This document shows positions 1 to 11,447 of a stretch of DNA of 64,000 bases, one piece after another (positions within the stretch are counted from its first letter, which is position 1; every line of letters begins with the position of its first letter). This DNA comes from Siphonodentalium dalli. Taxonomy: Eukaryota > Mollusca > Scaphopoda > Gadilida > Siphonodentaliidae. The stretch covers positions 84,791,980 through 84,855,979 of the forward strand of contig CP136063.1 of the NCBI GenBank assembly GCA_032622095.1. Direction: 5' to 3'. The translations under genes and the position numbers were made by a program. Under the pieces are notes generated by a model, which saw only the letters and a program-made list of their open reading frames with translations, was not told the DNA's origin and did no database searches.

Positions 1-52
1 TATATAAGAGAATGCATTGGCACAGGGCCGTTCTGTTGGATAAAGGGTTAAA
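1..52. mobile_element. Truncated right end of a TTAACCCTTT-type MITE
   Basis: The first 27 bases match the hairpin module seen complete at 1602-1670. They run into AAAGGGTTAA, the terminal motif of the element at 1555-2011. The intervening bases expected from that copy are missing, so this is an internally deleted or divergent right end cut by the window edge. Confidence 0.5.
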
Positions 53-960
53 GGTTGAATGAATGCAAGCCTGCAAATGTGGTGTCTGTCATTGCAGATT
101 GAGGTCCTCCAGTCATGTAAGGGTCTGATGAATTTATCTCACCTGATCATTATCATTATAAACCAGTCTATTTGTATCTGTATATTGTTTTCTTGTATAT
201 ACTTACATATATCGTCTGTGGGCTTCGAAAATGTTGTACCTATCATTTTCGCACGAAACTTTTATTCGGAATCTATGGGTTCAATTACATAAGTTCATCA
301 GATAACATTTCAATATTTCAGGTATAAATGCCATTTTCGCAGTTTTTCAGGGAAATTCTTGTTCTAAAATGGCATATCTGAGTTTCCCGCAAAAAAAAAA
401 TTCATTAATTCTAAAATGCCATAATATTTATTTTTGAAAACGTTCCTAGTAGGATAATTCTGATTGGATTGTTTTGTAGAGGAGTGGCTGGAGTGCATAC
501 CCTCTTATCCTGAGTCACATAGCCTAACAAAGCCATGGGAATCATCCAAACTAAAATGTCGTACATCACAAATTTCGACTTTTTCCTTCTTTTAAAGTGT
601 CATATAACACCATAAAATCATATTTTCTTATCAACTAGGAGATAACTGATTATGAAAGTTGATTAATTATAACAACTGTGATATAAAGTATTGTTGTGCA
701 AAGATATTGGCAGATACCAGATATAAATAGCTTTATGTGTCTCCTGTACAATTTGATTTTCCTTAAGTACAACATTTTAGAAGCCCACCAGTGATATTAG
801 TGTGATCAGGGGCCGCTGGCCAAACATTTACTTTTGCTAAAAGCAAATATTTTATTTTATTTTATTTCTTTCAGAATTTGCTAATTTATATCAGCTCAAA
901 TTTTGTGGTTTGTGAGAAATTTGTATGCATTCACAACAGTGACTTTAACACTTTCTTTTC
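53..960. other. No recognisable gene or repeat
   Basis: AT-rich sequence with homopolymer runs and a short open frame at 59-292 that lacks any recognisable motif. I see no coding-like stretch, hairpin or tandem repeat here. Confidence 0.5.
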
Positions 961-991
961 TGAATACTCATTGATGAGTAGTTATCCCTAA

Positions 992-1190
992 GGAAATGTT
1001 CAGATAATAAGTTCAACAAATGACTGTTGAACTTATTGTCTGAACATTTCCCTCAATAAATAGGAATCCTTTTTATTATCTGTCGTTTGCTTATTTTTCC
1101 TGAAAAACCCTCCATATGATTAATAGACCATTCCAAATTTCCAATGTATGATTTTATAACTGTGCGAGAATCCATTTAGTATAGAAATGG
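992..1190 (+). repeat. Dispersed repeat with terminal hairpin (AAGTTCA family)
   Basis: A hairpin at 992-1052 has arms of about 27 bases (GGAAATGTTCAGATAATAAG and its complement) around a 6-base loop. It is followed by TTTATTATCTGTCGTTTGC and CCATTTAGTATAGAAATGG. Related sequence recurs at 57110-57260 and, inverted, at 57820-58170 and 62460-62700, so this is a dispersed family rather than a unique hairpin. No coding capacity. Confidence 0.6.
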
Positions 1191-1191
1191 T

Positions 1192-1554
1192 TTAAAGTGA
1201 TGTGAAACACTCCATAGGGTGATCAAATAGAAATCTTGTTCAAAGTAATTATTTTTACAAATATTACATCTGTTGACAACACACACTGTCATTCTAATCT
1301 ACTAATTAAATGCAGTGACTGCCGATGGCAAAATCGTTTTCGTTTGTTTATCGCCGATAGAAGCGTCTCGATTCAAGTAGTAAATATTTACAATTTAGCA
1401 TACTTCAGACAATGTTTTCTATGGATTGGTACAGTCAATCTGCTTGAGATTTTCGGTGATGTTAGTAGAATGCTACATTCCCCCAGTTGCCATAGCACCT
1501 GAATACTAACTCATCAGTTTCACGCATCTGAACAAGTACATAATATGTCTTTAA
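1192..1554 (+). mobile_element. TTAA-bounded MITE, AGTGATGTGAAACAC family
   Basis: Starts TTAAAGTGATGTGAAACACT and ends CATAATATGTCTTTAA. Other copies are at 18379-18588 (truncated), 39850-40225 (complete, 376 bp) and 52864-54625 (interrupted by a 1.4-kb insertion). TTAA lies at both ends of every complete copy. Family assignment to piggyBac-like MITEs is inference from TTAA only. Another MITE is inserted exactly at its right end. Confidence 0.75.
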
Positions 1555-2011
1555 CCCTTTTAGTGCCAGGTCCGATTTTTGTATCAACCCATATACCCTG
1601 TGCCAATGCATTCTCTTATATATGCAAGTCGACCATAGGTCGCCTCGCATATATAAGAGAATGCATTGGCGTAACAATTTTTCATCATTTGTTATTATTT
1701 TTTACAATATTTTACAATTTTAATAATTTTTAATTTTAATATTTTGTAGGTTTAGTGCCAGGGAGTCTTACGTTTTTCATGGGCATCAAAATTATTACTA
1801 TGAATACTTGGTGATAGTTTTGAGTTATAACATGCCCCTAATGTTTTATCCAGTTTGTTTTTAATTTCGCTATAGCATGCTTAAGCATACCCAAAAAAAA
1901 TGTCAACCCAAAAAAACAAAAATCTAATTTTATTATTTTTTTTATTTTTTAGGGCCGATTTTACAGACCGTAAATTAGGGCCGATGAGATCGGCCCCTGG
2001 CACTGAAAGGG
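1555..2011. mobile_element. TTAACCCTTT..AGTGCC MITE with nested hairpin
   Basis: Terminal inverted repeats are CCCTTTTAGTGCCAGGTCC on the left and the complement of CCTGGCACTGAAAGGG on the right. TGTCTTTAA lies immediately outside both ends (1546-1554 and 2012-2020), a 9-base direct repeat. Relatives at 29464-29670 and 37181-38273 are instead flanked simply by TTAA. The interior is AT-rich and holds a hairpin at 1602-1670. Confidence 0.75.
1602..1670. repeat. GCCAATGCATTCTCTTATAT hairpin module
   Basis: Near-perfect inverted repeat with arms GCCAATGCATTCTCTTATAT and complement around a GTCGACCATAGGTCGCC-like centre. The same module appears twice in the unrelated element at 61782-62233 and as a half at 1-27. 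Confidence 0.8.
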
Positions 2012-2020
2012 TGTCTTTAA

Positions 2021-2790
2021 GATTCTAGCTATTATTTAAACCCATATTATGACCGAATAGAATGATGATAATCAGGAGGCTTTTTCTGTTTCTCGAAATT
2101 TCAAAGATGTGTTAACTTTACCTAACCTGCATCACTCGCTACTACACAACTAGTATGGGGCTTCCGTAACATAGATGGTTTAGTAACCAGCTTCTTTGTA
2201 AATAGAGGATCTCTGTTGAGTCGCAATTCTATATATTATTAATCAAATTTAGTGGACGCGGTTAATAAATTTTGTATAGATTTGCGACGAATTTGAGATC
2301 ATTTTATCACATAATCACATATTAACTAGAAGAAGAAAAAAAACGTGAAACAGCTGGGGGTTAAAAAAATTAATATTGATTTCCTTATCACTACCAAAGA
2401 GGAAGTAAAGACACCTTCAAGAAAAAATATATTTCCATTTTAATTTTTCAACCACCCTTATCACCCATGTTTATCTCACAGTCAACATTAAATAACCCAA
2501 CACGAATCAAATATCATAATTATATTCTAATTAACATAATAATAAAGTTCCAGCATTGACATCATTGTGCTAAGCTCTTACATCACTGCTAGTGCTGATA
2601 ATATACGTGTGTCTTACTAAAAATATGAGGCCAGATATTGGGCTAATTATGTGATAATTATAAATTATGTAGATTCTACTTTCTTGTCAAATTGAGAAAT
2701 CACTTGCCAAATGAAAATATTTTTTGTCAAATTTGAAATACTTTTGCATTTGGTAAATTTGGTAAGTGGCAGCGTGAACCCTGGGTGTTA
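2021..2790. other. AT-rich stretch without gene
   Basis: No coding-like frame, tandem repeat or strong hairpin noticed. Confidence 0.5.
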
Positions 2791-3007
2791 TACAGTAATG
2801 CTCTAAATAATCGACTCCTTAACCACAGCAGAATTATGGGTAATTTTTCAGGATTTAGTCAGAAATATGGCTTGTTGCCATTCATTGGAAAGCTCTCAGT
2901 GAGTGCTTTCTGATGAATGGCAACAAGCCATATTTCTGACTAAATCCTGAAAAATTACCCATAACTCTGCTGTGGTTAAGGAGTCGATTATTTAGAGCAT
3001 TACTGTA
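2791..3007. mobile_element. CAGTAATG foldback MITE, copy 1
   Basis: The whole 217 bp folds on itself: TACAGTAATGCTCTAAATAA is mirrored at the right end by its complement, and the arms read through to a small central loop near AAGCTCTCAGTGAGTGCTTT. TA at each end fits a TA target duplication (Tc1/mariner-type, inference). Copies lie at 3780-3996, 4071-4206 and 51100-51366. Confidence 0.85.
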
Positions 3008-3075
3008 TATAGTTATTAATTGCTTCCAACTTTGTTTTTATTTTCTTATTGGAATAAACAGACATCAATGAATGA
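3008..3075 (+). repeat. Possible 3' tail of a non-LTR retroelement
   Basis: TTCTTATTGGAATAAACAGA is followed by short AATG repeats. This resembles the 3' ends of CR1/L2/RTE-like LINEs or derived SINEs, which carry an AATAAA-like signal and a short tandem tail. A similar start (ATTGCTTCCAACTTT) recurs near 3591. No reverse transcriptase is present. Confidence 0.3.
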
Positions 3076-3650
3076 ATGTAAATATAAACAGACGTACATA
3101 TTATTATAGATAAAGTGACATTCTTCCAATTCGCTCACATCTCGCTCACTTCATTTATACGTCTTTTGTACACCATATGCATTCCCAGTGACTTACATGT
3201 GAATCAGCTTGTGAATAGGGATAAATCGAATATATGTTAAATTTTATATAGTAATTCAGATTTTAAATCCTTGAACTTTGTTCCTGTGTATGGCGTATCG
3301 GTTCGACATCTAACCATAGACGGAATTTTGTATTGGGGGTAATCGTATTTCCTTGATATAATAATTTTTTTTTGAACTGGTGAAGAGATAATTTCCAGGA
3401 CACTCAAGTTTATTGGTGTTGATTCGTGTATAGCCTTTTCTAAAATGAACCAGTTTTTCGAAAATTCTTCTTGTTTCGATTGGCATCGTGTGGTATACTT
3501 CTCACATTAGTATCTATAATTAAATTCTTTGAGGAAAACATTTAGCGATAAGTTAATTGGCTTGGATTTGGTCATATAAATGTATTGTTTAATTGCTTCC
3601 AACTTTATTTCCAGACATCAGTGACACAAATGCTCTTTACTCAGGGCCAA

Positions 3651-3724
3651 GAACCTATGTCTCCAATCAAGTCTCTAACCCAAAGCAGAACCTATGTCTC
3701 CAATAAAGTCTCTAACCCAAAGCT
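3651..3724 (+). repeat. 37-bp direct tandem duplication
   Basis: Two adjacent copies of a 37-bp unit starting GAACCTATGTCTCCAAT, with one substitution noticed (CAATCAAG versus CAATAAAG). Confidence 0.85.
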
Positions 3725-3779
3725 GTTTTGATTTTAAATTTGATTAAACATATATAAACATTTTTCTGATGGGATTATC

Positions 3780-3996
3780 TGCAGTAATGCCCTAAATAAT
3801 CGACTCCTTAACCACAGCAGAATTATGGGTCATTTTTCAGGATTTAGTCGGAAATATGGCTTGTTGCCATTCATCGGAAAGCTCTCAGTGAGATCTTTCC
3901 AATGAATGGCAACAAGCCATATTTCCAACTAAATCATGAAAAATTACCCTTAATTATGCTGTGGTTAAGGGGTCGATTATTTAGGGCATTACTGTA
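3780..3996. mobile_element. CAGTAATG foldback MITE, copy 2
   Basis: Same structure as the copy at 2791-3007, with TGCAGTAATGCCCTAAATAA on the left and its complement, ending ACTGTA, on the right. The arms differ by scattered substitutions. Confidence 0.85.
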
Positions 3997-4070
3997 GTAC
4001 ATGAGCTGTGGAAATTCAGAATGCACATTCCAAAATCAGTAATCGTTAAAAACTCATATTTATGACTGAA

Positions 4071-4206
4071 TACAGCAATGCTCTAAGTCATTGACTAGTG
4101 AGAGCTTTCCGATGAATGGCAACAAGCCATATTTCCAACTAAATCTTGAAAAGTTACCCATAATTATGCTGTGGTTAAGAAGTTGATTAATTAGAGCATT
4201 ACTGTA
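4071..4206. mobile_element. CAGTAATG foldback MITE, copy 3, left arm deleted
   Basis: Starts TACAGCAATGCTCTAAG and ends GAGCATTACTGTA like the full copies. Most of the left arm is missing; only the right arm (from AGAGCTTTCCGATGAATGG) is intact, so it can no longer form the full foldback. Confidence 0.8.
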
Positions 4207-4330
4207 ACTGAAATTTACAAGGAAAATAAGTATCGATTGTGCCCCGATTTCGAACATCAAACACACCTCAAGTATAATAACTCCCACAACAAATATCTAG
4301 CTCATCCACTGCATGAGTTCCAGATAGCAG

Positions 4331-4590
4331 CTATCCGAACGTCTGAAGCTACGGTTTAGAGATTACATTAGTGACGTAGGTTCCTGAACATCTGAAGCGA
4401 TGTTTTTTAGAGATTACATCAGTGATGTAGGTTCCTGAACATCTGAAGCGATGTTTTTTAGAGATTACATCAGTGATGTAGGTTCCTGAACATCTGAAGC
4501 GATGGTTTATGGAGATTACCTCAGTGATGTAGGCTCCCGAACGTCTGAAGCGATGGTTTATGGAGATTACCTCAGTGATGTAGGTTCCTG
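4331..4590 (+). repeat. 51-bp tandem array, about 5 units
   Basis: The motif TTCCTGAACATCTGAAGCGA recurs at 4381, 4432, 4483, 4534 and 4585, a constant spacing of 51 bases. A first, slightly shorter unit begins near 4331. Units carry GAGATTACATCAGTGATGTA, itself partly palindromic. Confidence 0.9.
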
Positions 4591-4836
4591 GCTCTGTTAC
4601 TGTTATTGTATCAGAAGAAAAACATTAATATAATGTTCTTTTTGTTACTTGCTTCAGATTAAATCTTTTTGAGTTGAGAACGCAATGGAAGTGGTCTCCT
4701 TTTTATGTGTACCCATACCATAGTGTCGACATCCAGAATGATCACTCATCGTTTCATCTATCTGTCTGTCTAGATGATTTTTCAGTCCAAAATACAGATC
4801 GAGTTTTAATATGGGTTTGATCTGAGTTGTTTTTAG

Positions 4837-5190
4837 CTCACCTGAGACGAAGTCTCCGGTGGAGCTATAGTCATTACTCCTTGTCCGTCCGTCCATCCAT
4901 CTTCTTGAACATCTTCTCCTCTGGAACCGTAAGACCAAATTGGTTCATATTTGGTGTGGATGTTCCCTAGGTGACTCTCATTCAAATGAGGTCACTGGGT
5001 CAAATAGTTGCGAAGCCAGGGCCATAACTCTGTAATTCTTACAACAACTTCTTCTCAAATTTCATTGGGCCGAATGGGTTTATATTTGGTACAAAGGGTC
5101 TTTGGGGGACTGTTATTCAGATTAGTTCAAATGAGGTCACTGGGTCGAATGTGGGCGGAGCCAGTGACATAACTCAAAAAAATTATTATT
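4837..5190 (+). repeat. AGCTCACCTGAG-type lophotrochozoan-like repeat, 5' part
   Basis: Begins AGCTCACCTGAGACGAAG followed by GGTGGAGCT (a short palindromic head) and GTCCGTCCGTCC. It then has two degenerate units containing GAGGTCACTGGGTCAAATAG (4988 and 5132). Repeats with this head are, from memory, common in molluscs; I could not search for it. Further units of the same type resume at 6170. Confidence 0.55.
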
Positions 5191-5679
5191 TTTGTTAAAT
5201 TCAGATTTTTGGAATTTTCACCTTACTCAATTTAACAAACAAAAAATATTTTTTAAGCATGTTATAAAATTTGAAAAAAGTTACACCATTATAACATCTG
5301 CAGAGTTATGAAACTTTAATCTTTAATCTTCTGAAATTACAGAAATATTCCATTACCCACCCCCTCCCACATGGCCCAGACCCACCCCCACCCTGCAGTG
5401 GCCTACACCCAACCAACATCCCTTCCAATGGATATCATTTCCAGCTTCCAACATTAATACCTGTTCTATTAAAGTTGCAGATATCTCTTTGTGGATAGAC
5501 AGAGAGAAACACAGGTCATTAATCTAGATTAGAATAAATTGTCACTGACAGCTTGTATAAACATACTGCTAGCAATTTTAAACAAACTGCCTGAATTTAG
5601 TGTGTCTGACATTTTCAGGTCAGAGAATCATTAATAAGAGGCACAATCTATCATGTATTGTTCAACAGGGCAAATAGAA
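5191..5679. other. Spacer without gene
   Basis: AT-rich, with a C-rich patch around 5355-5410 (CCCACCCCCTCCCAC type). No coding-like frame seen. Confidence 0.45.
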
Positions 5680-6098
5680 TGTCTGTCATTTGCAGAATGA
5701 GGTCCACAGAGGGTGAATTTAGTGATGCTATCCCACACAGCGGGCTAGCATCACCAAATTCACCCTCTGGAGACCTCATTCTGCTTAGGCCTCATCTTCT
5801 TGGAAATAATAGTATCAAATTAACATTGTTGTTAGTTACATTTCCCTTCTAGGAAGTTTCTATATCCCCTAATTTGCAGAAGATAAAATTCATAATTGAG
5901 GTGTCCAATGGGTGAACATCAACTTCAACTGGGGAACTTCAATCTTATCCTAGGTCTGCCATAGCAGTTGAGGGCCTTAGCAGAATGAGGTCCCCAGAGG
6001 GTGAGTTTAGTGATGCTAGCCCACTGTGCAGGATAGCGTCACTAAAGTCACCCTCTGGGGGACCTCATTCCGCAAATGACAGACACACTATTTCAAGG
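5680..6098. mobile_element. Two-hairpin MITE (GTCTGTCATTTGCAGAATGA family), copy a
   Basis: Outer inverted repeats are TGTCTGTCATTTGCAGAATG and complement. Immediately inside each end sits a separate hairpin made of GAGGTCCACAGAGGGTGAAT-type arms (left 5698-5785, right 5978-6070). About 190 bp of unique sequence lies between. Copies: 14583-14821, 40910-41375, 63032-63389, plus a right-end remnant at 16862-16892. Non-coding. Confidence 0.85.
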
Positions 6099-6169
6099 CT
6101 TGGTTGTATAATACATTGTGTTGCTTGAGGCCAGGCACATACAATGTAGGAATAGGCACACTATTTGCA

Positions 6170-6850
6170 GGCTTGCTCCTTTGGTGATTGTGGTTCAGAT
6201 TTGTTCAATCAGGGTCACCAGATCAAGTAGGTGCAAGGCCAGCTACATTACTCTTTCTCTACATAGTAATTCATGATGTGTCTTCTATACAAGAATTAAA
6301 TGGCCTATTTTGCTTATATTTGGTATGAAATTACCTTGGGTGACAGATTTGTGAAAATAGGATCACAAAGTCAAATAAGGGCAGAGCCAGAGACTTAACT
6401 ATTTCACTACATAGTAATTCTTAAAATATGTTTGCAAGAACTAGTTGGCTTATTTAGCATGGAATGTTCTTCCTTGGCTGCAATTCAGATTTTTTTTTAA
6501 TGGGGTCACTTGGTCAAATAGGGGCCAAACGAAGGACAGTTTCCCTCTTAATATGCTTCCTTCACAAGGACCATCAGGTCTATTTTACTGATATTTATCA
6601 TATGTATGAAGGGTTCATTGGTGTCTGGGATTCAAATTTATTCAGATGGGGTCACCAGGTTAAATAGGGTGGGACCAGGGACATAACTATATGTCTCTAT
6701 AGTAATTCTTAAAATGTTTCTCAAGAGAGGTTGGACTATTTAGCTTACATATAGTATGGAGCAATCAGGAGAATCATTAAGTGACTGAGATTCAGATTTG
6801 TTATAATGAGATCAATTTGTCAAGAAATAGTGGGGCTATGGGGAGTTAAC
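6170..6850 (+). repeat. Degenerate ~150-bp tandem units of the lophotrochozoan-like repeat
   Basis: GGGTCACCAGATCAAGTAGG-like words recur near 6205, 6361, 6505 and 6650, each followed by an ACATAACTCT/CTACATAGTAATTCTTA-like and a TTTGGTATGAA-like segment. Units are eroded. They appear to continue the array begun at 4837, now separated by the two-hairpin MITE and spacer. Confidence 0.6.
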
Positions 6851-8278
6851 ACTTTTGTGTCTAATAAAATCATTGAAATACCAAATTCATTAAAACATCT
6901 ACCTTGGAACCACCTGACTGATTAATCTGACAAACATGTATTGTGTTTTGGGTCCATGGATAATTGGGCTTCAAACGTGTCTAAATGGTTTTGAAAAAAG
7001 GCACTTGTGAGATTGGAAATTTCCAACAATTGAGAAAGTTTGAGGTGTCAGTTGTGAAATTCCAACCTAAGACTTGGGAGTCTGTAGCCTGGTCAAAGGG
7101 GACTTGTTGATCTGGAGGAGGAGGGGGGTGATCAGTAGTGTACAGTTGGTAATTTCAAGGTCGATTTTAACCAATCTACATATGTGAAGTCTCTCTAGCC
7201 ACATATCCTGTTTAGAGCTATTTCTTTTAAAGTGATTACGAAAAGTTCTGACTGTTGTAGTCTCCAGAGTCCCAGTCTTATCAGTCTTTGCAGTCTGGTG
7301 AGCGACCCCACAGTCATTGACTGTCTTGTTTATGGAGTTATGGCCCTTTTTCGAATTTGAATTGATGCATGCTGTGATAACTCAAAAAAAAATTATCTGA
7401 TCGGAACCTAATTTTTATATTTGAGTTTCTCAGCCCAAAATACAAATCGAAATTGAATATAGGTTTCATCTGATTTTTTTTATGGAGTTATGGCTCTTTT
7501 TCAACTGATCCAGATTTGAAGTTTCCTGATGATAACTCAAGTAACTTATAATACAGGCTTACCACAGTGAAATATAAGAGAACTGTACCACCTGCAGACA
7601 ATGCGATTTATTGAAATAGAGTTATTTTTAGGTGTCACATGTTAGCCCTGTTATAATCTGTAACCCATTCATGACTGAATGGACTCTCCCATTCAGTTCT
7701 AAATGTTTAAATTAGCTTAGACCATTGTTAATTTGTATGGATGTTTTCAGAATATGAGCAGACAGATAGAACCCCCATTTAGTAGCTTTATTCATGGATT
7801 GTCAAGTCAATGAGAATTAGCAAACCTGATATTCCTCCAGCATTCTCATTGTACTTGGGGCAAAAGCTAGCTGGTTTCATGTCAGGGGCTTTAGGAGTCT
7901 CAAACGGGAGGCAACAAAAGAGCCGGGTTAGGGCCTGATAGCACTATTTTATTACTTCAAAATTCTTCTGTAGTCCTGCAGGGCTGATTTCCTTAATACT
8001 TGGTATGGGCCATTGCTATAAGACCTAGTTTTTAATTTGTTCGTAGGGTCATGGTTGAGTGAATTTTAGGGGCCACCAAAGGATCAGACGATTAACATTG
8101 AAGGCAATGGGGTTTTCATGGATTTCATCTCGAGAACAGAAATAAATGTTTGAATTTATCATATCAGGGGGTCATTGGAAAGGAGGCAACAAAAGGGTCA
8201 GATAACACTAAATAAAATAAGTACATAAACGGACATAAAACATATTTTACTACAGTCCAAAAGGATAGATGTTGTTAA
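6851..8278. other. Spacer with minor repeated motifs, no gene
   Basis: Two copies of a TATGGAGTTATGGC(C/T)CTTTTTC motif (about 7332 and 7480) and a CCCAAAATACAAATCGA motif. The latter recurs at 4788 and 16657, suggesting an old dispersed repeat. No coding-like frame. Confidence 0.45.
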
Positions 8279-9490
8279 TTAACCCTTTGAGTGCCAAGTC
8301 GGATTTTGGAAGGAGTCATTTTGGGGTCATTAGGCCAAAAAACATGGCCGCCAGCAGCCATCATGGATTTTACTCTTTACATGACTAAATCCTTTGGCAT
8401 GTGCTACAGGTCGCAGCTTTGGTTGGATCATCATGAAAGTTGTGATGGATGTTAACACTGACATGTATATGGGAACGAGTCATCTTGGGGTCATTCTGTC
8501 ATAAAACATGGCCACCAGCAACCATCTTGGATCTTACTCTTTGCATGACTAAATATTTTGGCACGGGCTACAGGTCGTGCCTTTGGTCCGATCATTATGA
8601 AATGTGTCATGGCTGTTGACATTGACATGTAGATGGGAATTATTTAATTCGTGGTCATTCTGAAAAAAAACCATGGCAGCCAGTGGCCATCTTGTATTTC
8701 AAAATTCAATCCATTAGCACGGGCTACAGGCCGGACTTCGTCTGATCTTCATGAAATTTATCATGGATGTTAACATTGACATGTAGATGGGAACGAGTCA
8801 TTTTGGGATAATTCTGTCATAAAACATGGCTGACGGCAGCTATCTTGGATTTTACTCTTTCCTTGGGCACAATCTATAGACCACATCCCTCAACTGATCA
8901 TCAGCAAACTTCATATGGATCATCGGGGTGACCTATAGATGGGAGCCATCAATCTTTTACGGAATTTCGTTGAAAATAATGGCTGCCAGCAACCATCTTG
9001 GATTTCAAATTTGAATCTATTGGCATCCCCTGCAGCCCGCATGTATTAGAGAAATGTTTTTGAAATTTAACAGGCATGTTAAGATGGGGGGGAGCTATCG
9101 AAATTGAACATATTTTTTTTATGAAAAACATGGCTGCCGGCAGCCATCTTGGATTTTACTCGACTAAATCCTTTGGCACACCCTACAGACAACATCCCTG
9201 ATACGATCGTCACCAAACTTCGTATGGATATTTTGGAAAACATGACCGCCAGCTACCATCTAGGATTTTACTCTTTGTATGACTAAATCCTTTGGTACAC
9301 ACTACACGATCCATTGTCAGATCGTCAGTAAACTTCCTTAGTGACATGGATCTTAGAGATGACCACAAGATGGGAGTAATCTAATTTTTCCGAATTTTGT
9401 TAAATATATGGCCACCGGCAGCCATTTTGGATTTTACCCTTTGCATGACTAAATCCTTTAGCACATATGCTCCTACAGACCATGCACTGC
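8279..9490 (+). repeat. ~157-bp degenerate tandem array, about 8 units, at a TTAACCCTTT end
   Basis: Starts with TTAACCCTTTGAGTGCCAAG, the terminal motif of the family at 1555-2011. It then repeats a unit containing ACATGGC(C/T)GCCAGCAGCC, ATCTTGGATTTTACTC, ATGACTAAATCCTTTGGCAC and GATCATCATGAAA. Unit starts fall near 8309, 8471, 8635, 8789, 8941, 9090, 9225 and 9392. A further fragment (GATGGGAGCTGAC) sits at 10578-10640 beyond a TTCTAGAAA-rich tract. No right terminus found. Confidence 0.75.
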
Positions 9491-10180
9491 CAAAAAGGAT
9501 TTTCTTATTTTGATATAAAAAAAAACTTAAAATAAGAAATATTATCTTGGGAGTATACCTAGAACATTTTCTTAAATCAGATATTATAATATTTAGAAAA
9601 TTAATTTCTTATAGAAATTTAAATTCTAATCACGAGAATATTTTTCTTAATGTTTTCTAATAACGGATAGAAAGTCTTTTTCTCAATATCTAGAAAACGT
9701 CAGAAATATTCTCTTACATCCTAGAAAATCTTTTTCTAAATATCTAGAAAATGTAAAAAATATTTTCTCAAACGTGAAGAAAATGTTTTCTAGACTAGAA
9801 ATTTGGGAGTATACTTTGAAAATGTTCTTGATCTTATATCTAGAAAAAAAAATCTTAAATCTAGAATTTATTTCTATTATGTTAAGAAAGACACTTTCTT
9901 AATTTCTAGACAAAATTAAGATTAATATCAAATTTCTAGTAATACAAGAACACGTGTTTCTAGCAATTTCTAAAATTAAGAAAAGTTTGTGGTCAACTTA
10001 GACCTTTTTTTTCTCAAAACAAGAAACAAAGTTTTCTTACCCAAGTGAATATAGTTCTCACAATTAGAACATTATTCGGACATGTTTCTCTTGAATGGTA
10101 AATTATTGAAATGAGAACATGGAAGTAATTTTCTCATTTCAAGAATTTTATTACGACTAATTATTGTTACCTTCATTTTC
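9491..10180. repeat. TTCTAGAAA-rich low-complexity tract
   Basis: Dense irregular repetition of TCTAGAAAA, TTTTCTTA and AGTATACC words in both orientations, with two TTGGGAGTATAC sites (about 9547 and 9804). It interrupts the 157-bp array. No frame of interest. Confidence 0.55.
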
Positions 10181-11067
10181 AGAGAGCGCATATCAATATT
10201 CTCTGAAAAGCAAGGCTTTGTTTACAAATATATCTCGTTACTTTGACATTCAACGGACCTCTGATATATAAATGTTTGATATAATCATGCTTGGGAAAGG
10301 TCTATGTTCTTATACACAGAGCGTCCATTTTACCTAATCCGAAGACATACCGGTACAAACAAATAACTCCAGCCCACGATTCTGAGCGTAAAGTCTGTTA
10401 CAGAAGAGTAACGGGACGGGTCTCGGCCCAAAAACAGCATCAACCCAACCGATACCCCAAGCTGGTGTGGACCGAGAAGACTTGATCTAATCAGGTACAT
10501 GCATGCATTACAAGTATTAATCAAAATATTTTACAACAGAAAAAATTAAATTTACCGTACATAGATATAAAACCCCTCATCTGATCTTACCAAACTTCAT
10601 ATTGATCTTCTGGGTGACCACTAGATGGGAGCTGACAATTCCTTTGTTCATTAAATTTTAAATTCTTGTCCAACTTGGTTGCACTAACGAAAATAGACAC
10701 AAAACAAAGAGGAAAATAGACACAAATCAAAGAGGAAATTGGGGGATTATATTTTCCATCACCAGCCGCAGAACGCGCAATACTTTCGAATACGGATGTG
10801 AAGCGTCTCAGCCAACGCCGTAAATGTAGGGATTTTGCAGCTTCTTTTAAGAATTTTGATTTGTTAAAAAGGCATAAAGCGCTTTTTTTTTTCTTTTTTT
10901 TTAACAAGATCATCAACTCGCTTTGTTGGAATATAAGATTTTATGAAACTCGTTTGATAAACTTGATTCACCACTCCTCTATATATTATGGCATGTGATG
11001 TGATCTGAACGCCGATATTTACTTCCCAACTTGATTACCCCTGGATAAATACTTTCATTCCAAGAAA

Positions 11068-11447
11068 TTAAAGGCACGGATGGCCTTCACGGTGGGTATG
11101 CTGTTAAAATATTCACTTCCGTTAAAAAAACACCATAACAAAGACTATTAAAATCTAGATATATTTTGTTCTTATACCAATCATAAATATCGCGTAAATA
11201 GAATGTTATGGTCAAGTTCGTGTGCTTTATTATGTAAACAAAAGCCAAAAATGTTATAGAACCTGGCTTTGTTTACATAACACAGCGTACAAACTTGACA
11301 ATAGCATACTATCCACCAGATATTGATGATTGGTATAAGAACAAAATATGTCTATATTCTAATATTCTGTTTGTTTATGTCAGTTTTAATGGGTGTGACT
11401 ATTTTAGCAGCATACCCACGGCGAAGGCCACCCGGGTCATATAATAA
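11068..11447. mobile_element. TTAAAGGCACGG foldback MITE, copy 1
   Basis: Left arm TTAAAGGCACGGATGGCC..TGGGTATGCTGTTAAAAT is mirrored by ATTTTAGCAGCATACCCAC..GGCCACCCGGG. The arms meet around TGTAAACAAAAGCC/GGCTTTGTTTACA near 11250. A related copy is at 58188-58697, whose right end GCCGCCCGTGCCTTTAA shows the intact terminus. The open frame at 11323-11568 is only the right arm read through. Confidence 0.8.
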
